The translations under genes and the position numbers were made by a program. From NCBI RefSeq assembly GCF_003403035.1, contig NZ_QURN01000009.1:123918-187917 (forward strand): a stretch of DNA of 64,000 nucleotides, given 5' to 3'. The notes beneath the pieces were generated by a model that was not told the DNA's origin, searched no databases, and worked only from the letters and a program-made list of their open reading frames with translations. How positions within the stretch are numbered: the stretch's first letter is position 1; each line of letters begins with the position of its first letter. Positions 9,237 through 18,633 of the stretch are shown here, piece by piece. Origin of the DNA: Mesorhizobium denitrificans (GTDB lineage Bacteria; Pseudomonadota; Alphaproteobacteria; Rhizobiales; Rhizobiaceae).

Positions 9237-9947
9237 TCAACCCGGCCTGAGCAAGGAGCTGGCAATCGGGTAAACCTGCCTGTCGCCAAGCATATAGGCC
9301 ATGAAGCGCTCCCACGCGAACAGCCCACGATATGCATGGTCCATCACATTGAGCGAACCGGTGAACGCGCCAAAGGCAGGCATGATGAGGCGCGCGCCAT
9401 CCGACGCGAAACAACGCCGACGAACCGAGCGCCCGCGCTGCACGATGCGCGCGCACGGGTGCAGATGGCCCGCAATTTCGCCCGGCACCGCATTGCGTGA
9501 CGGCTCATGCCGGAATGCCAATCCGGCAATCGCAATCTCCTGCACGCATGAGCCGGGAAGGTCGGCAGGAACATCAGGATCGTGGTTGCCCGCAACCCAG
9601 ATCCATTCGCGACCCAACATCAGCGCTTCGAGTTGCACACGGAACGCGGCAGGCAGGCGCGCCGCGCCCTCGCCATCATGGAAGCTGTCGCCAAGGCTGA
9701 GCACAATGCGCGGCGCGTAGGTGGCGAGTACGGATTGAAGCCTGAGCAAGGTTGCGGCGGTATCATAGGGCGGCATCAGGCGACCACGCCGCGCTAAGGA
9801 TGAACCTTTTTCCAGATGCAGATCCGACACGACGAGCAGCCCAAGCTCGGGAAAATACAGTGCGCCGCTCGGGTCGCAGACTGCAGCATTATCGGCCACG
9901 ACAATGTCGCCCGAAAAGCTTCTGCGGTGCGCGGCATGCTCGTTCAA
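9237..9947 (-). CDS. pdeM: Ligase-associated DNA damage response endonuclease PdeM
   Basis: This 236-residue calcineurin-like metallophosphoesterase is the PdeM type associated with bacterial DNA ligases. The metal-binding motifs are in order: SDLHLEKG, GDSFHDGEG, GNHD and GHLHPCAR. The start is a TTG at 9945-9947 that overlaps the stop of the upstream helicase gene (TTGA, 4 bp), so the pair is translationally coupled. No in-frame ATG gives a full-length protein. In many proteobacteria this gene, the DEXH helicase, a predicted exonuclease and an ATP-dependent ligase are linked. Here only helicase and pdeM are present, so the ligase and exonuclease must be elsewhere or absent. Confidence 0.9.
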   Translation of the reverse strand: MNEHAAHRRSFSGDIVVADNAAVCDPSGALYFPELGLLVVSDLHLEKGSSLARRGRLMPPYDTAATLLRLQSVLATYAPRIVLSLGDSFHDGEGAARLPAAFRVQLEALMLGREWIWVAGNHDPDVPADLPGSCVQEIAIAGLAFRHEPSRNAVPGEIAGHLHPCARIVQRGRSVRRRCFASDGARLIMPAFGAFTGSLNVMDHAYRGLFAWERFMAYMLGDRQVYPIASSLLRPG

Positions 9948-12475
9948 GCTGATCCCTCTTCCGGTCCCATCGCTTCTTCTATCAATGTTGCCGCTTCGGC
10001 CAGCAAAGTGTCGTTGGCCTCGCCCTTCACGCTTTCCTTGCCGATTTCAAGCATGACCGGCACGGCAAGCGGCGATATGCGCTCTAATGGCTTATGCACG
10101 ATTCGCCCGCGAATGCGCGAGAGCATATCGCCAAGTCTCCTGACATCGAGCAACCCCGCAGCAGCATCCGCACGGGTGGCTTGCAACAGAATGTGATCCG
10201 GCTCATGCGCGCGCAGAACGTCATAAATGAGGTCTGCGGAGACGGTGATCTGGCGGCCATTCTTCTCCTGTCCGGGAAATTTCTTCTCGATCAGGCCAGC
10301 AATGACGGCGCAATTTCGAAACATGCGCTTGAGCATCCAGCTTTCATTCAGCCATGCATCGAGATCGTCACCGAGCATGTCTTCATCGAAAAGTTCGGAA
10401 AGTGATGGCTTGCGGGATTTAAAGCGGACGCCCAGATCATCAAGCGCCCACACGCCGAGCGAATAGTCAGTCGCGACAAAGCCCAGTGGACGCGCACCCG
10501 CACGCTCCAGCCGCCTGGTCAGCAACATGCCAAGCGTCTGGTGCGCGAGCCTTCCCTCGAACGGATAGCAAACCATGTAGTGGCGATCGCCGCGCGGAAA
10601 GGTTTCGACCAGAAGATCGCCCCTGCCCGGAAGCACGGATTTTTCCTGCTGCGTGCGCAGCCAATCCGACACCTGATCGGGCAGCGCATTCCAGCGCGAC
10701 GGGTCCGACAGCAGCGAGCGCACACCATCGGCAAGATAAGTCGATAGCGGGAACTTGCCGCCCGCATAAGATGGAACGATGATCTGCGCAGCAGAGCCGT
10801 TCGACACATAGCACTCGTTCTCGCGAATACCTTCGAAACGCAGGATCTTTCCGGCAAACAGGAAATTGTCGCCGGGACGAAGCGCCTCCGCGAAATATTC
10901 CTCGACCTTGCCGAGCACCGCTCCGCCGCGCGAAACACCGCCCCTGCCCTGCCGCACATAGCGCACGTTCAATTCCGGCATTTCGACAATTGTGCCGACA
11001 TTCAGCCTGTATTGCTGGGCAACGCGCGGGTTGGATACTCGCCATAGCCCGTCCTTATTCTGACGGATGCGAGCATATCGCTCGTAGGTTTTCAGCGCGT
11101 AGCCGCCGGTCGCCACGAAATCGACAACGCGGTCAAAGGTCGAGCGGTCAAGCGTGGCATATGGTTCGGCGCTGCGCACTTCATTGAAAAGGCTGTCCGC
11201 ATCGAATGGCGCGCCGCAAGCGCAGCCAAGAATATGCTGGGCAAGCACATCCAGCGCGCCCACGGCCAGCGGCGGCGTATCCTGCGCGCCGACCGCATTT
11301 GCTTCCAGCGCGGCACGGCATTCCAGCACTTCAAAACGGTTTGCCGGCACGAGTATCGCGCGGCTGGGCTCGTCCATGCGGTGATTTGAACGCCCGATGC
11401 GTTGCGCCAGACGACTTGCGCCCTTCGGCGCTCCAACATGCACGACCAGATCAACATCGCCCCAATCAATGCCAAGATCGAGCGTGGAAGTGGCGACGAT
11501 GGCTCGCAGTTCATTGCCCGCCATTGCCCTTTCGACTCGCCGCCGCTGGCCAACATCAAGGGAGCCGTGATGCAGCGCAATGGGCAAGGCGTCTTCATTC
11601 ACTCGCCACAACTCTTGAAACAGAAGTTCCGCCTGGCTGCGTGTATTGACGAATAAAAGCGTCGTGCGGTGCTCTTTGATTGCGCGGTAAACGTCTTCGA
11701 CGGCATAGCGCGCGGAATGGCCTGCCCACGGCACGCGCTGTTCAGAGTCCAGAATCGTGATGTGCGGTTTCGCTCCGCCCGACACCGTTATGAGGTCTGC
11801 CAGCGCCGCATCTCTGTTCTGTGGCACGAGCCATTTCTGCAATTGTTCCGGCTCCGCGACGGTGGCCGAAAGTCCGATGGTTTGAAGCTCTGGACGCAGC
11901 TTGCGCAGACGCGCCAAGCCCAGCGCCAGAAGGTGGCCGCGCTTGGATGTCACCAGCGAGTGCAGCTCGTCAAAAATCACATAGCGCAGGTCTTTGAAAA
12001 AGCGTTGAGCGTCATTAGCTGCAATCAGCAGGGCTAGCTGTTCGGGCGTGGTCAGCAGGACGTCGGGCGGGACGAGCTTTTGACGCTGGCGTTTGTGTTG
12101 AGGCGTGTCGCCTGTGCGGGTTTCCACGCTGATGGGCAGACCCATTTCCGCGATCGGACGCCCAAGATTGCGTTCAATATCAACCGCCAACGCTTTTAGC
12201 GGCGAGATATAGAGCGTGTGAATGCCGCGATGCGCCTCGCCCGGTTTGCGCTTCGAGCGAACGGCCAGATCGGTCAGCGTTGGGAGGAACCCGGCCAGCG
12301 TCTTGCCCGCGCCCGTGGGCGCAATCAGCAGCACGGATTTGCCCGCCTGCGCCCTGCCGAGCAGTTCCAGCTGGTGCGCGCGCGGCGACCAGCCACGCTC
12401 CGCGAACCATTTCACGAAGGGTTCGGGCAGAGCGGCTTGGCTCACCTGCGCTATCGGATGCTCTTGCCGGGTCAC
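9944..12475 (-). CDS. Ligase-associated DNA damage response DEXH-box helicase (Lhr-like)
   Basis: An 843-residue superfamily 2 helicase. The Walker A motif is APTGAGKT (residues 52-59) and motif II is DELH at 169-172, with SAT (motif III) and QRIGRSNHR (motif VI) further on. The long C-terminal part continues with the Lhr-core winged-helix region and the C-terminal domain usual in the ligase-associated subfamily. The length is full for that family. It starts with GTG at 12473-12475, with only a weak ribosome site. It is transcribed divergently from the thiolase gene across about 140 bp and coupled to pdeM. A role in DNA repair is inferred from the family association with ligase and PdeM. Confidence 0.9.
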   Translation of the reverse strand: MTRQEHPIAQVSQAALPEPFVKWFAERGWSPRAHQLELLGRAQAGKSVLLIAPTGAGKTLAGFLPTLTDLAVRSKRKPGEAHRGIHTLYISPLKALAVDIERNLGRPIAEMGLPISVETRTGDTPQHKRQRQKLVPPDVLLTTPEQLALLIAANDAQRFFKDLRYVIFDELHSLVTSKRGHLLALGLARLRKLRPELQTIGLSATVAEPEQLQKWLVPQNRDAALADLITVSGGAKPHITILDSEQRVPWAGHSARYAVEDVYRAIKEHRTTLLFVNTRSQAELLFQELWRVNEDALPIALHHGSLDVGQRRRVERAMAGNELRAIVATSTLDLGIDWGDVDLVVHVGAPKGASRLAQRIGRSNHRMDEPSRAILVPANRFEVLECRAALEANAVGAQDTPPLAVGALDVLAQHILGCACGAPFDADSLFNEVRSAEPYATLDRSTFDRVVDFVATGGYALKTYERYARIRQNKDGLWRVSNPRVAQQYRLNVGTIVEMPELNVRYVRQGRGGVSRGGAVLGKVEEYFAEALRPGDNFLFAGKILRFEGIRENECYVSNGSAAQIIVPSYAGGKFPLSTYLADGVRSLLSDPSRWNALPDQVSDWLRTQQEKSVLPGRGDLLVETFPRGDRHYMVCYPFEGRLAHQTLGMLLTRRLERAGARPLGFVATDYSLGVWALDDLGVRFKSRKPSLSELFDEDMLGDDLDAWLNESWMLKRMFRNCAVIAGLIEKKFPGQEKNGRQITVSADLIYDVLRAHEPDHILLQATRADAAAGLLDVRRLGDMLSRIRGRIVHKPLERISPLAVPVMLEIGKESVKGEANDTLLAEAATLIEEAMGPEEGSA

Positions 12476-12616
12476 ACGCGACAGGTAGCGCGGCTTTCCT
12501 CAAAGGAAAAGAAAAAAGAACAAAAAGGGATCATTTCTTGTTGGCTCAAAGAGCCGACCATTGCTTTCGCGCCCGCCATCCGCCACATGAAGGCCAGTGA
12601 ATCAGGGAGCATGAAT

Positions 12617-13783
12617 ATGTCCAGCCACGATCCAATTGTCATTGCAGGCGCAGCTCGAACGCCGATGGGAGCCTTTCAGGGCGCATTCAAGAGCGTTGGC
12701 GCGACAGAACTCGGCGCTGCCGCGGTTCGTGAAGCTGTGGCGCGCGCCGGAATCGCGGCAGACGCCGTCGATGAGGTAATCATGGGCTGTGTGTTGCCTG
12801 CCGGTCTCGGACAGGCTCCCGCCCGTCAGGCGGCGCTCGGCGCGGGGCTGCCGCTCAGCGTGCCGTGCGCGACGCTCAATAAGGTTTGCGGGTCGGGCAT
12901 GAAGACGACCATGCTTGCGCATGATCTTATCGCAGCGGGCAGCGCAGACATCGTGGTTGCGGGCGGCATGGAATCCATGACCAACGCGCCGTACCTGCTG
13001 GACAAGGCGCGCGGTGGTTATCGCATCGGCCACGGCAAGCTTTACGACCATATGTTCCTCGACGGCCTCGAAGACGCCTATGACAAGGGCCGCGCGATGG
13101 GCACTTTTGCCGAGGACACCGCGCAGCATTATCAGTTCACCCGCGAGGCGCAGGACGAATATGCGCTGACCTCATTGCAGCGTTCGCTGAAGGCTATTGC
13201 GGACGGAGCGTTCCGGTCTGAGATCGTATCGGTCGCGGGCGTAGTTGACGATGAGCAGCCGTCTAAAGCCAAGCCGGAAAAGATTCCACAGTTGAAGCCC
13301 GCTTTCCGCGAAGGCGGCACGGTGACCGCTGCGAATTCGTCTTCCATTTCAGATGGTGGTGCGGCGCTGATCATTACGCGCCTCTCCACGGCGGAGAAGA
13401 ACGGCATGACGCCTTTGGCGAAGATCCTCGGCCATGCCAGCCACGCGCAGGAGCCCGCATGGTTCACCACCGCGCCGGTTTTCGCGATGCGCAAGCTGCT
13501 GGAACGGCTCGGCTGGAAATCGTCGGACGTCGATCTCTATGAAATCAATGAGGCGTTTGCGGTGGTCGCGATGGCAGCGATGCGCGAACTCGATCTGCCG
13601 CACGATAAGGTCAATGTGAACGGCGGCGCCTGCGCGCTCGGACACCCTATTGGCTGCTCAGGCGCACGCATAATAGTCACGCTGCTTGCGGCATTGAAGG
13701 CTCGCGGCGAAAAGCGCGGCATGGCATCGCTCTGCATCGGCGGTGGCGAAGCCACCGCGCTAGCAGTCGAGATTATGCAGTAG
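12617..13783 (+). CDS. Acetyl-CoA acetyltransferase (thiolase)
   Basis: The 388-residue thiolase condenses two acetyl-CoA or cleaves 3-oxoacyl-CoA. The nucleophilic cysteine is C91 in NKVCGSGMK. The conserved NEAFA, the His of GHPIG (about 343) and the second catalytic Cys of LCIGGG (about 373) are present. The GHPIGASG motif has Cys in place of the usual Ala, giving GHPIGCSG, which is an unusual but non-catalytic position. The ATG at 12617 (MSSHDPIV) is chosen because CAGGGAG lies at 7 bp; an ATG two codons earlier is too close to it. A bidirectional palindromic repeat follows the gene. It probably serves fatty acid or ketone metabolism alongside the other acyl-CoA genes of the window. Confidence 0.92.
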   Translation: MSSHDPIVIAGAARTPMGAFQGAFKSVGATELGAAAVREAVARAGIAADAVDEVIMGCVLPAGLGQAPARQAALGAGLPLSVPCATLNKVCGSGMKTTMLAHDLIAAGSADIVVAGGMESMTNAPYLLDKARGGYRIGHGKLYDHMFLDGLEDAYDKGRAMGTFAEDTAQHYQFTREAQDEYALTSLQRSLKAIADGAFRSEIVSVAGVVDDEQPSKAKPEKIPQLKPAFREGGTVTAANSSSISDGGAALIITRLSTAEKNGMTPLAKILGHASHAQEPAWFTTAPVFAMRKLLERLGWKSSDVDLYEINEAFAVVAMAAMRELDLPHDKVNVNGGACALGHPIGCSGARIIVTLLAALKARGEKRGMASLCIGGGEATALAVEIMQ

Positions 13784-13814
13784 GATTTTTTGGTTGGCGT
13801 GGTGAAGGAAATAT

Positions 13815-13967
13815 CCCTCATCCGCCTGCTGGCACCTTCTCCCTCAAGGGGAGAAGGGGATAATTGAGACGTTTCGCACTACTTGCTAACGATCGTGCTT
13901 GAAACCAGCATTGAAACAGCTGCCTTCTCCCCTTGAGGGAGAAGGTGCCGACAGGCGGATGAGGGGT
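13815..13967. repeat. Inverted pair of CCCTCATCCGCC-type intergenic repeats
   Basis: Two copies of a roughly 45-base element face each other: 13815-13860 reads forward (CCCTCATCCGCCTG, then CACCTTCTCCCTCAAGGGG) and 13923-13967 reads in reverse. They differ at only two or three positions. Each also has its own CCTTCTCC/GGAGAAGG hairpin. The pair could fold into one long stem with a loop of about 60 bases. It lies between the convergent thiolase and modA genes, where a bidirectional terminator would be useful. Related elements occur at 23125-23153 and 47214-47261. Such elements are widespread between genes in Rhizobiales (RIME-like). Confidence 0.85.
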
Positions 13968-13987
13968 GTTCATGTCCCTCGTAAGTC

Positions 13988-14776
13988 TCAGTTCGACAGC
14001 GGTTGGTTGAGCCAGCTAAAGCCTTCTTTTTCGAACAGTGCTTTCGCCTTGTCGGTCTGGAGGCAGGCTTCGAACTTCGCCGCTTCCGGGTCCTTCGTAG
14101 AGGCGGTCAGGCCGATCGGGTAAACGATCGGAGCGTGCGAATCTTCCGGGAACGTGTCGATGATCTTCACATTCGGGTCAGCGGCGGCGTCGGTCTGGTA
14201 GACAATGCCGAGCGCTGCTTCGCCGGTCGAAACGAACTTCAACGCAGCACGAACATTCTCGGCCTGCGCGACTTTCGACGAAACGCCATCCCACGCACCA
14301 AGCTTTTCCAGCGCGGCCTTGCCGTATTTACCAGCAGGCACCGAATCCACATTCGCCATTGCCAGTTTACCATCGCCGACTGCGGCACCAAGATCAAAGC
14401 CCTGATCGATCTTCACATCGGCCTTGGAATCCTTCGGCGCGATCAACACGATGCGATTGCCGAGCAGGCGCACTTCACTGGCCTTCTGCGTCAGACCCTT
14501 TTCCGACAGATATTTCATCCAATCGAGATCGGCTGAAATGAACACGTCCGCAGGTGCGCCCTCTTCAATCTGTTTGGCGAGCGCCGAGCTTGCGGCATAG
14601 GAAATGTTGGCCTTGGCACCAACATCGGTTTCGCAGGCGGCGTTCACATTGTCCAAGGCGTTTTTGAGGCTTGCAGCCGCGAAAACAACCAGCCCGTCAT
14701 CAGCAGAAGCTGGCGTGACAGAAAGGGCGCCCAGAAAACCCGCGACGACAGCAGAAAGAATCAAACCACGCTTCAT
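13988..14776 (-). CDS. modA: Molybdate ABC transporter periplasmic binding protein ModA
   Basis: The 262-residue protein has a signal peptide ending near residue 25 (SVTPASA-DDGLVV). Typical ModA features follow: VFAAASLKNALDNVNAACE, SSALAKQIEEGAPADVFISA and the later GNRIVLIAP. It would bind molybdate or tungstate in the periplasm and hand it to ModBC. The ribosome site GGGAGG is 7 bp from ATG 14774-14776. No modB or modC lies nearby, since the next genes upstream belong to a peptide transporter, so it is an orphan here. A near-perfect palindrome lies just upstream. The molybdenum-dependent formate dehydrogenase at 32-38 kb in the same window is a likely consumer of the metal. Confidence 0.9.
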   Translation of the reverse strand: MKRGLILSAVVAGFLGALSVTPASADDGLVVFAAASLKNALDNVNAACETDVGAKANISYAASSALAKQIEEGAPADVFISADLDWMKYLSEKGLTQKASEVRLLGNRIVLIAPKDSKADVKIDQGFDLGAAVGDGKLAMANVDSVPAGKYGKAALEKLGAWDGVSSKVAQAENVRAALKFVSTGEAALGIVYQTDAAADPNVKIIDTFPEDSHAPIVYPIGLTASTKDPEAAKFEACLQTDKAKALFEKEGFSWLNQPLSN

Positions 14777-14799
14777 AAAAACCTCCCGGCGAAAATTGC

Positions 14800-14821
14800 G
14801 TTATGTTCATATGAACACAAC
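14800..14821. promoter_or_regulatory. Palindromic operator candidate upstream of modA
   Basis: GTTATGTTCAT and ATGAACACAAC form an 11-bp inverted repeat with no spacer and one mismatched pair, centred 34 bp upstream of the modA start. The outer GTTAT/ACAAC part loosely recalls ModE-type boxes, but the centre (TGTTCATATGAACA) does not fit the standard ModE consensus, so the regulator is left open. Confidence 0.55.
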
Positions 14822-14905
14822 ACATTGCAGCACGCAACGCGGCGGTTTCTGAATTAGCTTAAATTTGTTGGCGCAGGCGACTCATGCGAAATGGTCAACT
14901 GACTA

Positions 14906-15742
14906 TCAGGCGGCAACCTTCTTCCGGGCGAGACGCGCCTTGATGGAATCAACAGTGGCACGCGGCGTCGCGGCAAACAGCGATTTGGTATAAGCGTGCT
15001 GTGGATTGGCAAACACTTCATCGCGCGGGCCGTATTCGACCGCTTCGCCGAAATACATGACCATTACGTCGTCGGCGATGTAGCGCACGACTGACAAGTC
15101 ATGGCTGATGAAGACGTAGGTAAGCTGGAACTCGTCCTGCAAATCGGCGAGCAGATTCAGCACTTGCGCCTGCACGGAAAGGTCGAGCGCGGAAACGGGC
15201 TCGTCAAGCACCAGCAGGCTGGGATTGAGCATCAGCGCGCGCGCAATCGCGATGCGCTGGCGCTGGCCACCGGAAAACATATGCGGATAGCGATTGAAGT
15301 GGATTTCCTGCAAGCCGACCTTCTTGAGCATGGCCATTGCGCGCTCGTTGCGCTCGCTCGCCGGCATGTTGGTGTTGATGAGAAGTGGTTCGGCCAGCAC
15401 GTCGCCGATCTTCTGACGTGGGTTTAGCGAGCCGTAGGGGTTCTGGAAAACGATCTGCACTTTGCGGCGCATTTCGGTCGTCAGACCACCCTTGGTGATA
15501 TCGATCTTGTGGCCGTCGATCAGCAGGTCGCCGGAAGTTGCAGGATCGATCAGCGTGATGATGCGCGCCAGCGTGGACTTGCCGCATCCGCTTTCGCCGA
15601 CAATCGCCAGCGTCTTTCCTTTTTCAACGGAAAAGTTGACGCCTTTGACAGCGTGGACTGTGCGGGCGCTGCTGAACATGCCGCCGGGAATATGGTAGTC
15701 CCGGACGATATTGCGCCCCTCGAGAACGATGGGTTCGCTCAT
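14906..15742 (-). CDS. dppF: Peptide ABC transporter ATP-binding protein DppF/OppF
   Basis: The 278-residue ABC ATPase has Walker A GESGCGKST, Q-loop VFQNPYGSLNP, signature FSGGQRQRIAIARAL, Walker B LLVLDEP and the H-loop FISHDLS. The C-terminal oligopeptide-type extension (AYTKSLFAATP) is present. It is the last gene of dppABCDF, and its start overlaps the end of dppD by four bases. It would power uptake with DppD through the DppBC channel at the inner membrane. Confidence 0.9.
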   Translation of the reverse strand: MSEPIVLEGRNIVRDYHIPGGMFSSARTVHAVKGVNFSVEKGKTLAIVGESGCGKSTLARIITLIDPATSGDLLIDGHKIDITKGGLTTEMRRKVQIVFQNPYGSLNPRQKIGDVLAEPLLINTNMPASERNERAMAMLKKVGLQEIHFNRYPHMFSGGQRQRIAIARALMLNPSLLVLDEPVSALDLSVQAQVLNLLADLQDEFQLTYVFISHDLSVVRYIADDVMVMYFGEAVEYGPRDEVFANPQHAYTKSLFAATPRATVDSIKARLARKKVAA

Positions 15743-16623
15743 AGCGGAGCCTCCAGCGGCGGCGTTTTCACGGCAGTCGATGCCTCAGCGGGACGTTCAT
15801 CGACAAACAATTCGGTGATGGTCGGCAGGCGGTCGCCGGTCGCGTTGTCTGGCAGCGCAGCGAGCAGCGCCTTTGTGTAATTGCTCTTTGGGGACTCGAA
15901 GAGCGAGAGCACATCCGCCTCTTCCATCTTGCGACCCTTGTACTGGACGACGACGCGATCCGCCGTCTCCGCCACCACGCCCATATTGTGCGTAATCATG
16001 ATGAGGCCCATGCCGTGTTCAGCCTGCAAGCCCATGAGCAGGTCGAGAATCTGCTTCTGGATTGTCACGTCGAGCGCGGTCGTCGGCTCGTCCGCGATCA
16101 GCAGTTTCGGATTGCAGGCGATCGCGATGGCGATCATCACGCGCTGACATTGGCCGCCCGACATCTGATGCGGATAATGGCCGAGTCGCTCGGCAGGGTC
16201 CGGAATGCCGACCGCCTTGAACAATTCAATGGCGCGGGCGCGGCGTGCGGCCTTGTCCAACTTCATGTGGACACGCAGCACCTCCTCGATCTGGAAGCCC
16301 ACCGTGAAACAGGGATTCAGGCTGGCGACGGGCTCCTGAAAGATCATGGCGATATCCTTGCCGATCAGCTTTCTGCGATCCGCATCGCTGATGTCCAGCA
16401 AATCGCGACCGTTAAAGGTCATCTTGTCGGCTGTGACCTTTGCAGTCCATGGCAGCAGCCCCATGACGGCAAGCATGGAGACGGATTTTCCAGAACCGGA
16501 TTCGCCAACGATCGCCAGCACTTCGCGCTCGTGGACTTTCAGCGAAACACCATCCACCGCGCGGAACATGCCGGACGCGGTCTGAAATTCGACGACAAGA
16601 TTTTCGATTTCCAGCAGCGCCAT
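15739..16623 (-). CDS. dppD: Peptide ABC transporter ATP-binding protein DppD/OppD
   Basis: The 294-residue ABC ATPase has Walker [12 protein letters not shown]-loop [11 protein letters not shown], signature [12 protein letters not shown] and Walker B LLIADEP. The Cys in MSGGQCQRV replaces the usual Arg or Gln next to the signature. The ATG at 16621-16623 is preferred over a TTG two codons upstream because GAGG lies 8 bp before it. It begins 2 bp after the dppC stop, so the genes are tightly packed. It pairs with DppF in a heterodimeric motor. Confidence 0.9.
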   Translation of the reverse strand: MALLEIENLVVEFQTASGMFRAVDGVSLKVHEREVLAIVGESGSGKSVSMLAVMGLLPWTAKVTADKMTFNGRDLLDISDADRRKLIGKDIAMIFQEPVASLNPCFTVGFQIEEVLRVHMKLDKAARRARAIELFKAVGIPDPAERLGHYPHQMSGGQCQRVMIAIAIACNPKLLIADEPTTALDVTIQKQILDLLMGLQAEHGMGLIMITHNMGVVAETADRVVVQYKGRKMEEADVLSLFESPKSNYTKALLAALPDNATGDRLPTITELFVDERPAEASTAVKTPPLEAPL

Positions 16624-16625
16624 GA

Positions 16626-17546
16626 TCAAGACCTCTTCAGCTTGGGGTCAAGCGCGTCGCGCAGGCCGTCGCCCATCAGGTTAATGGCAAGCACGGTGAT
16701 GAGGATGGCGAGGCCGGGGAACGTGACCACCCACCATGCGCGGAGGATGAATTCACGCGCTTCGGCCAGCATGGTTCCCCACTCGGGCGTTGGCGGCTGT
16801 GCGCCCTGCCCAAGAAAACCAAGCGCGGCTGCGTCGAGGATGGCGTTGGAGAATGAGAGCGTTGCCTGAACGATCAGTGGCGCCATGCAGTTTGGCAGGA
16901 TCGTTTTGAACATGAGCCGCAGCGGACCCGCACCAGCAACCTTGGCCGCCACGACGTAGTCGCGGGTCTTTTCGGAAATAACCGCAGCGCGCGTGAGCCG
17001 CACAAAGTGTGGCTGGAAGACCAGCGCAATCGCGATCATCGCATTGGTGAGGCCAGGGCCGAGCACTGCGACCAGAACCAGCGCCAGCAGCAGCGATGGA
17101 AAGGCGAGGATGATGTCCATGACGCGCATGATCACCGTATCCACCCAGCCCCTGAAATAGCCCGCAATGACGCCGATCAGAATGCCGCCGACAAGCGAGA
17201 TGGTGGTGACGATGACGCCGATGAAAAGCGAATAGCGCGTGCCGTAAATCAGGCGAGAGAGGATGTCGCGCCCAACGGCATCGGTGCCGAGCAGATATGT
17301 CGCGCGACCGCCCTCTTCCCAGAACGGCGGCACCAGCACCGCGTCACGATACTGCATCGTTGGCGCGTGAGGCGCGAGCAATGGCGCGAACACGGCGACA
17401 ATGATGAGGAACAGGAAGAAGAACAGGCCGATGACCGCGCCTCTGTTCTCGGAGAAATAATACCAGAATTCGGCAAGTCGCGCGCGACGGGAAGAGTCTG
17501 TCGAGACTGGGCCGATTTGCGAAGGAGAGGTGGTTGTCTGTGCCAT
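16626..17546 (-). CDS. dppC: Peptide ABC transporter permease DppC
   Basis: The 306-residue inner membrane permease begins with a hydrophilic N-terminus, then a first membrane segment (GLFFFLFLIIVAVFAPLLAP) and the OppC-N region LLGTDAVGRDILSRLIYGTR. Five further segments follow. The EAA loop that contacts the ATPase reads YVVAAKVAGAGPLRLMFKTI. It forms the channel together with DppB, ten bases upstream in the same operon. Confidence 0.9.
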   Translation of the reverse strand: MAQTTTSPSQIGPVSTDSSRRARLAEFWYYFSENRGAVIGLFFFLFLIIVAVFAPLLAPHAPTMQYRDAVLVPPFWEEGGRATYLLGTDAVGRDILSRLIYGTRYSLFIGVIVTTISLVGGILIGVIAGYFRGWVDTVIMRVMDIILAFPSLLLALVLVAVLGPGLTNAMIAIALVFQPHFVRLTRAAVISEKTRDYVVAAKVAGAGPLRLMFKTILPNCMAPLIVQATLSFSNAILDAAALGFLGQGAQPPTPEWGTMLAEAREFILRAWWVVTFPGLAILITVLAINLMGDGLRDALDPKLKRS

Positions 17547-17556
17547 GCAGTGCCTC

Positions 17557-18567
17557 TCAGTTCTGATGCCGAATGCGTGGATTAAGCAGGCCGTAGAGCA
17601 GATCCACGATCAGGTTCACCAGCATGATCATGCCCGCGATGATTAGCAGCCCGCCCTGGATAACCGGATAGTCTCGCCGGAAAACCGAATCCACCATCCA
17701 CTTGCCGATGCCCGGCCACGAAAAGATCGTTTCGGTGAGGATTGCGCCAGCGAGCATAACGCCGATCTGCAAGCCAATGGTCGTGACGACGGGGATCATC
17801 GCATTGCGCAGCGCATGTATGCCGACCACACGGAAAGACGACAGGCCCTTGGCGCGCGCCGTGCGTACATAATCCTCGGAGAGAACCTCCAGCATTGCCG
17901 AACGGGTTTGCCTGGCGATAACCGCCAGCGGGATTGTGCCGAGCACGATGGTCGGCAAGATCAAATGGCTGAGCGCCGATGTGAAAGCGCCCTTTTGCCC
18001 GGACAAGAGCGAGTCGATCAGCATGAAGCCGGTGACCGAGGGGAAGAAATACATCAGCGAAATGCGGCCGGAAACGGGTGTCCATTGGAGCACGCCTGAA
18101 AACAGGATGATGAGCAGCAGGCCCCACCAGAAGATTGGCATGGAGAAGCCAATCAGCGCCGTTCCCATAATGGTTTGATCCCAGAAGGAGCCGCGCTTTA
18201 TGGCAGCAAGAACACCTGCCGGAATACCCAGCACCACCGCGAAGATGATGGCGCAAAGCGACAGTTCGAGTGTGGCTGGAAAGAGCTGGAAAAACTGGCC
18301 GAGAACGGATGATTTGGTGGAAATCGACGTGCCGAAATCGCCGCGCAGAATGCCCCATAGATAATCCAGATACTGAACTATGTACGATCGGTCATAGCCG
18401 AGCCTATGTGAAATCTCCGCATATCGCTCCGGCGTCATCACGCGTTCGCCCGACATCAGCATGACCGGATCGCCCGGCAACAAGCGGATGAATGAGAAAG
18501 CGATTATGGAGACGCCGATAAACGTCGGAATGAGAACTGCCAGCCGCCCAAGCAGGAATCTGAACAT
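17557..18567 (-). CDS. dppB: Peptide ABC transporter permease DppB
   Basis: The 336-residue permease has an N-terminal membrane segment (LAVLIPTFIGVSIIAFSFIR) followed by the family motif LLPGDPVMLM. About six membrane segments are visible in all. The EAA loop YVRTARAKGLSSFRVVGIHA lies in the C-terminal half. It follows dppA after a gap of about 116 bp that holds an intrinsic terminator, so it is expected at lower level than the binding protein. Confidence 0.9.
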   Translation of the reverse strand: MFRFLLGRLAVLIPTFIGVSIIAFSFIRLLPGDPVMLMSGERVMTPERYAEISHRLGYDRSYIVQYLDYLWGILRGDFGTSISTKSSVLGQFFQLFPATLELSLCAIIFAVVLGIPAGVLAAIKRGSFWDQTIMGTALIGFSMPIFWWGLLLIILFSGVLQWTPVSGRISLMYFFPSVTGFMLIDSLLSGQKGAFTSALSHLILPTIVLGTIPLAVIARQTRSAMLEVLSEDYVRTARAKGLSSFRVVGIHALRNAMIPVVTTIGLQIGVMLAGAILTETIFSWPGIGKWMVDSVFRRDYPVIQGGLLIIAGMIMLVNLIVDLLYGLLNPRIRHQN

Positions 18568-18633
18568 TGCAAGCCTCGTTGCCTGCGGCGCTTTTCCAGC
18601 CGCCGGCTAATTCAGTCTACGCGTTCTGAAATC

